A stretch of DNA of 34,462 bases. It comes from CANLBN01 sp050633825. GTDB taxonomy: Bacteria; Pseudomonadota; Gammaproteobacteria; Pseudomonadales; Cellvibrionaceae. The position numbers and the translations under genes were made by a program. Below are positions 30,950-34,462 of this stretch, piece by piece; position 1 is the first letter of the stretch; every line of letters starts with the position of its first letter. The DNA lies in NCBI GenBank assembly GCA_050633825.1, contig JBOEHG010000068.1, forward strand, positions 1 through 34,462, written 5' to 3'. Under the pieces are notes generated by a model that was not told where the DNA came from, searched no databases, and was given only the letters and a program-made list of their open reading frames with translations.

Positions 30950-33166
30950 TTAGGCAGTTTTTTGTAAGGGTGATTTTTCAGTTTTTGCTTTTTCTCGATA
31001 CGCATGTAGCAAAGGCTCAGTGTAACCACTGGGTTGTGCACAACCTTCAAAAACTAAGGCACAGGCAGATTCAAAAGCAACACCGCCAAATGAAGGAGCC
31101 ATTGCCTGATAGGCTGCATCACCCGCATTTTGCTCATCAACAATTCTGGCCATACGTTTCATAGTTTCCATTACTTGATTTTTAGTACAGATACCATGGC
31201 GCAACCAATTGGCAATATGTTGGCTAGAAATACGTAGCGTGGCACGATCTTCCATTAAGCCAACGTTATTGATATCCGGCACTTTCGAACAACCAACACC
31301 CTGATCAATCCAGCGAACAACGTAGCCCAAAATACCTTGGGCGTTATTATCAAGCTCTTCTTGAATTTCATCGCTGGTCAAGCGTCGATCACCGAGTAGC
31401 GGTGGCGTTAAAATATCATCAATATTTGCACGCGTTCGACTACGTAATGTTGCTTGCTGAACTTTTACATCAATATGGTGATAATGCATTGCATGTAAAG
31501 TCGCTGCCGTTGGTGAAGGAACCCAAGCACAATTAGCACCGGCTTCGGGATGGGCTATTTTCGCCGCCATCATTTGTGACATTTCATCGGGTTTAGGCCA
31601 CATACCTTTACCAATTTGTGCATGACCGGGAAGCCCACACTCCAAACCAATATCAACATTCCAGTTTTCATAAGCACCAATCCAGGCTTGCTGCTTAATA
31701 ATTTCTTTTGGCAACATGGGACCTGCTTCCATAGAGGTATGCATTTCATCGCCAGTACGATCAAGGAAGCCAGTGTTAATAAAGACCAAGCGCTCTTTTG
31801 CTGCTCGAATACACTCTTTTAGATTAACCGTCGTCCTACGTTCTTCATCCATCACACCGACTTTCATCGTATGGCGAGGCAAGCCTAAAACATCCTCAAT
31901 ACGAGCAAATAATTCATTCGTAAAAGCCACTTCTTCAGGGCCGTGCATTTTAGGTTTAACAATATAAATACTTTTTGTTCGGCTATTGTGTAGTTGCTGA
32001 TCGCTTGAAGAAGTATTTTCTTTAAAATCATGCATTGCACATAAAGTGGTAAATAAGGCATCCATAAAGCCTTCTGGAATATTATTTCCATCTTTGTCCA
32101 AAATGGCATTGGTCGTCATCAAGTGACCAACATTACGAACCAATAATAAACTGCGCCCATGAAGCTTAACATCATCGCCATTAACACCGGTATAGTGACG
32201 ATCAGCATTCAGCTTGCGAGTGAGATTCTTACCACTTTTAACAAACGTTTCTGATAAGGTTCCCTTCATTAAACCTAACCAGTTTTTATACACTAAGGCC
32301 TTATCTTCAGCATCAACAGCAGCGACTGAATCTTCACAATCCTGAATCGTACTAATAGCGGACTCAATAACAACATCCTTTACACCGGAGGGGCTGTTTT
32401 TACCGATGGGGTGGTCACGATTAATATGCACCTCAATATGTAAACCGTTATTTTTAAACAAGAGAGTCGTAGGTGCATCAACCTCTCCAACATAGGCAAC
32501 GAACTGCTCTGCTGTTGCTAATGTTGCTTCTTCGCCATTAATTAACTTTGCTGTTAGCTTAACAGGAGCAGATTGCGATAACTGATATTCAGCAACATCC
32601 GAATGGCTATGACCACCACTTAAAGGAATGGCGGTATCTAAAAAGCCCGCGGCTTTTGCGATAACACGAACACCTCGACGCTCATTAAAACTGTTACCAC
32701 GCTCATAACCTGCATCTTCAGGAATCGTATCTGTTCCATACAGTGCATCATATAAACTCCCCCAACGGGCATTGGCCGCATTGAGAGAGAAACGTGCATT
32801 ATTCACTGGAACCACTAATTGTGGACCGGCTATTTGTGCTATTTCTTCATCAACATTTTCCGTTGTTACAGAAAAATCTTCACCCTCTGGCACAAGGTAG
32901 CCAATCTCTGCTAGAAATTTTTTATAGGCAGCCATATCATTAATAAGCTCTGGATTACTACGGTGCCACTCATCCAGCTGACGCTGTATCGCATCGCGCT
33001 TCTTAAGCAAGTCTGCATTTTTAGGGGCAAGTTCATGGACTAATTCACTGAAACCTTGCCAGACTTTTTCTGAATCAATATCAAGGCCTGGGATAATATC
33101 GTTTGTCATTAACTCATCTAAAGCCGCTGCTACACGCAATCCGCTTTTCTCAATATATGCAGTCAT
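30950..33166 (-). CDS. glcB: Malate synthase G
   Basis: This is a 738-aa malate synthase G, which condenses glyoxylate with acetyl-CoA to malate, so it completes use of the glyoxylate made by GlcDEF. The family length is about 720. The TIM-barrel core is evident from FINTGFLDRTGDEMHTSMEAGPM, QIGKGMWPKPDEM, CAWVPSPTAATLHAMHYHH, and MEDRATLRISSQHIANWL near the C-terminus, which includes the catalytic Asp. It is the first gene of the operon. In E. coli glcB comes last, so gene order is rearranged. Two FadR-type operators lie upstream. Confidence 0.97.
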   Translation of the reverse strand: MTAYIEKSGLRVAAALDELMTNDIIPGLDIDSEKVWQGFSELVHELAPKNADLLKKRDAIQRQLDEWHRSNPELINDMAAYKKFLAEIGYLVPEGEDFSVTTENVDEEIAQIAGPQLVVPVNNARFSLNAANARWGSLYDALYGTDTIPEDAGYERGNSFNERRGVRVIAKAAGFLDTAIPLSGGHSHSDVAEYQLSQSAPVKLTAKLINGEEATLATAEQFVAYVGEVDAPTTLLFKNNGLHIEVHINRDHPIGKNSPSGVKDVVIESAISTIQDCEDSVAAVDAEDKALVYKNWLGLMKGTLSETFVKSGKNLTRKLNADRHYTGVNGDDVKLHGRSLLLVRNVGHLMTTNAILDKDGNNIPEGFMDALFTTLCAMHDFKENTSSSDQQLHNSRTKSIYIVKPKMHGPEEVAFTNELFARIEDVLGLPRHTMKVGVMDEERRTTVNLKECIRAAKERLVFINTGFLDRTGDEMHTSMEAGPMLPKEIIKQQAWIGAYENWNVDIGLECGLPGHAQIGKGMWPKPDEMSQMMAAKIAHPEAGANCAWVPSPTAATLHAMHYHHIDVKVQQATLRSRTRANIDDILTPPLLGDRRLTSDEIQEELDNNAQGILGYVVRWIDQGVGCSKVPDINNVGLMEDRATLRISSQHIANWLRHGICTKNQVMETMKRMARIVDEQNAGDAAYQAMAPSFGGVAFESACALVFEGCAQPSGYTEPLLHAYREKAKTEKSPLQKTA

Positions 33167-33241
33167 GGTGATTTCCTGTAATGGGTTATCTGTATGGCTT
33201 TAGATTACGAGTCAGCCTCTTATTTGTCTATCCAATATTCA

Positions 33242-33256
33242 ACTGGTCATACCAGT
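33242..33256. promoter_or_regulatory. Operator of the FadR-type regulator, glcB-proximal
   Basis: ACTGGTcatACCAGT is a perfect 6+6 palindrome. TGGTnnnACCA is the common target of the FadR/PdhR/LldR subfamily of GntR regulators. It lies 75 bases before the glcB ATG. Confidence 0.8.
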
Positions 33257-33320
33257 ATTTAAATAGCACCATATATTAAGTCATTGATTTTAAATGGTAT
33301 TAGAGCTTTAATTAACAAAC

Positions 33321-33339
33321 TGTAAAGTATATCTTTACA
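33321..33339. repeat. Inverted repeat next to the second operator
   Basis: TGTAAAG (33321-33327) and CTTTACA (33333-33339) flank TATAT. It touches operator 2 (shared A at 33339). It may be a site for a second regulator or just part of the promoter (TATAT centre). Confidence 0.4.
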
Positions 33340-33355
33340 ACTGGTAAAACCAGTT
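33339..33355. promoter_or_regulatory. Operator of the FadR-type regulator, regulator-proximal
   Basis: AACTGGTaaaACCAGTT is a perfect 7+7 palindrome with the same core as the site at 33242. It lies 39 bases before the regulator ATG. The two operators are 98 bases apart, centre to centre, and could be bridged by a tetramer. Confidence 0.8.
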
Positions 33356-33394
33356 AGATGCAAAGTTAAATTAGTAACATTCGAGGTTAGGGTC

Positions 33395-34162
33395 ATGGAA
33401 ACAGAAGAAATAACCAAAACACGCTCAATGGCAATATCACGCCGTCTCGAAGAATTAATTATTGATGGCACCCTTCAACCGGGAGACAAGGTTCCCTCCG
33501 AACGACAGCTGTCCCAACGCCTAAAAGTTTCACGCCCCCTTATAAGAGAAGCATTAAAAGAATTGCGTGGCCGTGGCGTTATTGAAACACGCCACGGAAA
33601 AGGCTCCTTTGTGATTGGCATGCTCAAAAATATTGAAGAAGACAATGCCCTTTCTCGCCTTTATGAAAGCCACCCTCGCTTACTTTACGACCTGCTTGAA
33701 GTGAGAGAATTACTCGAAGGTCAGGCGGCACAAATGGCAGCAGAACGAGGCACAGAAAAGGATTTTTATAAAATCACCAAAGCTTACAATGAAATGAATC
33801 AGCCCGAGAGCCATCATACTGACTTAGCCGATGCCGCTCGGCTCGACCATGCTTTTCACCGCTCAATTTACGAAGCCTCACATAACCCAATATTAGTACA
33901 TACTCTACAAAGTTTAATGCAACTGATGCTCAACAGCGTGATGGCTTCTGTCAGTAATTTGTATCACCGCGATAGACAAAAGCAACAAATTGACAAACAT
34001 CACCGACAAATTTATAACGCGATTATTGATCGCAAACCAGAATCGGCTAAAAAAGTCGCCGTCGAACATATTCGTAATATACGTGATCGCATGCTGGAAA
34101 TTGAACGGGAAGAACAACGCTTGATTCGTGCGAAACTTTGGGACCAAAGTGATCCAACTTAA
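33395..34162 (+). CDS. glcC: FadR-subfamily GntR regulator of the glycolate operon (GlcC-like)
   Basis: This is a 255-aa GntR regulator. The winged HTH (about 10-75) shows LEELIIDGTLQPGDKVPSERQLSQRLKVSRPLIREALKELRGRGVIETRHGKGSFV. The helical FCD effector domain (about 90-240) has RLDHAFHRSIYEASHNP, containing the Asp and His of the metal-binding site, and the final RMLEIEREE. It is divergent from glcB with TGGTnnnACCA operators between. In E. coli GlcC activates the glc operon in response to glycolate; by position this is its counterpart. PdhR or LldR-type behaviour is possible. Confidence 0.88.
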   Translation: METEEITKTRSMAISRRLEELIIDGTLQPGDKVPSERQLSQRLKVSRPLIREALKELRGRGVIETRHGKGSFVIGMLKNIEEDNALSRLYESHPRLLYDLLEVRELLEGQAAQMAAERGTEKDFYKITKAYNEMNQPESHHTDLADAARLDHAFHRSIYEASHNPILVHTLQSLMQLMLNSVMASVSNLYHRDRQKQQIDKHHRQIYNAIIDRKPESAKKVAVEHIRNIRDRMLEIEREEQRLIRAKLWDQSDPT

Positions 34163-34232
34163 AGACATAAAAATAAAAGGAATAGGATAGCGCCAATTAG
34201 CCGATACTACCCTACCCCTTAAAATTTAATGA

Positions 34233-34462
34233 TCAATTACCATAAACCGCAGCAGGCAACCAAGTCACTAACGACGGCCAAACAATCACAATAACCAAAC
34301 CAATCAATTGCAGCATAATAAAAGGGGTAACCCCTTTGTAAATATCCGTGAGTTTGACCTCAGGTGGACAGACGCCTTTTAAGTAGAACAACGCAAAACC
34401 CACCGGCGGTGTCAGGAAGGATGTCTGCAAGGTAATCGCTACCAGCATCACAAACCACACGA
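34233..34462 (-). CDS. TRAP transporter large permease (DctM-like), C-terminal part
   Basis: Only the last 76 or so codons are in the window; the gene begins beyond the right edge. The sequence MWFVMLVAITLQTSFLTPPVGFALFYLKGV, followed by YKGVTPFIMLQLIGLVIVI and a final WLP, is typical of the end of the DctM/large subunit of tripartite ATP-independent periplasmic transporters for organic acids. Its nearness to the glycolate operon suggests glycolate or another hydroxy or oxo acid as substrate, but that is inference. It is convergent with the regulator gene, 70 bases apart. Confidence 0.88.
   Translation of the reverse strand, partial: VWFVMLVAITLQTSFLTPPVGFALFYLKGVCPPEVKLTDIYKGVTPFIMLQLIGLVIVIVWPSLVTWLPAAVYGN

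Overview
This looks like a chromosomal stretch from a moderately AT-rich, probably marine or aquatic gammaproteobacterium. The rpsF-rpsR-(membrane protein)-rplI-dnaB order is the one I know from Pseudomonas and relatives. The TRAP permease, glycolate operon, Zur-type boxes and FNR/Anr-like box fit a free-living heterotroph. Species and even order are inference; no rRNA or tRNA gene is visible.

Left edge (1-1570): this reads as the tail of an integron gene-cassette array. It holds a LysE-type exporter interrupted by two unknown bases (449-450), a SUKH-like protein, a complete attC-like site (1156-1234), a small membrane protein and a degenerate half attC. No integrase is present. From about 1600 the sequence looks like ordinary chromosome: a CHMI-family isomerase, a LytTR membrane regulator coupled to an exported protein of unknown function, a periplasmic PEBP protein, and a DUF350/transglutaminase-like pair downstream of dnaB.

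Core block (5482-9250): dnaB, rplI, a polytopic membrane protein, rpsR and rpsF lie on the minus strand. There is a good promoter, an S6:S18-type autoregulatory leader hairpin and an intrinsic terminator between rplI and dnaB. Next come an iron-type alcohol dehydrogenase behind a probable FNR/Anr site, an ArsR/SRPBCC pair whose mRNA looks leaderless, a second PEBP protein, an AraC regulator and an orphan polytopic membrane protein.

Zinc block (14426-20805): two identical 18-bp Zur-like boxes sit between divergent units. Leftward runs an outer-membrane barrel protein with His-rich segments, a ZnuA-like binding protein and a ZnuB-like permease, with no ZnuC ATPase. Rightward is a His-rich ZrgA/DUF2796 protein. 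A DUF3299 protein and a LolD/MacB-like ATPase plus FtsX-fold permease follow. This is the most interesting part of the window.

Right part: a PadR regulator is divergent from two membrane proteins (DUF2306-like and DUF6622-like), with two operators in a shared promoter region. An Lrp/AsnC regulator is divergent from a benzoylformate-decarboxylase-like ThDP enzyme that appears to lack a key His. A YtoQ protein and two GNATs follow. The window ends with a glycolate/glyoxylate operon (glcB-glcG-glcD-glcE-glcF), its divergent FadR-type regulator with two matching operators, and the end of a TRAP large permease gene.
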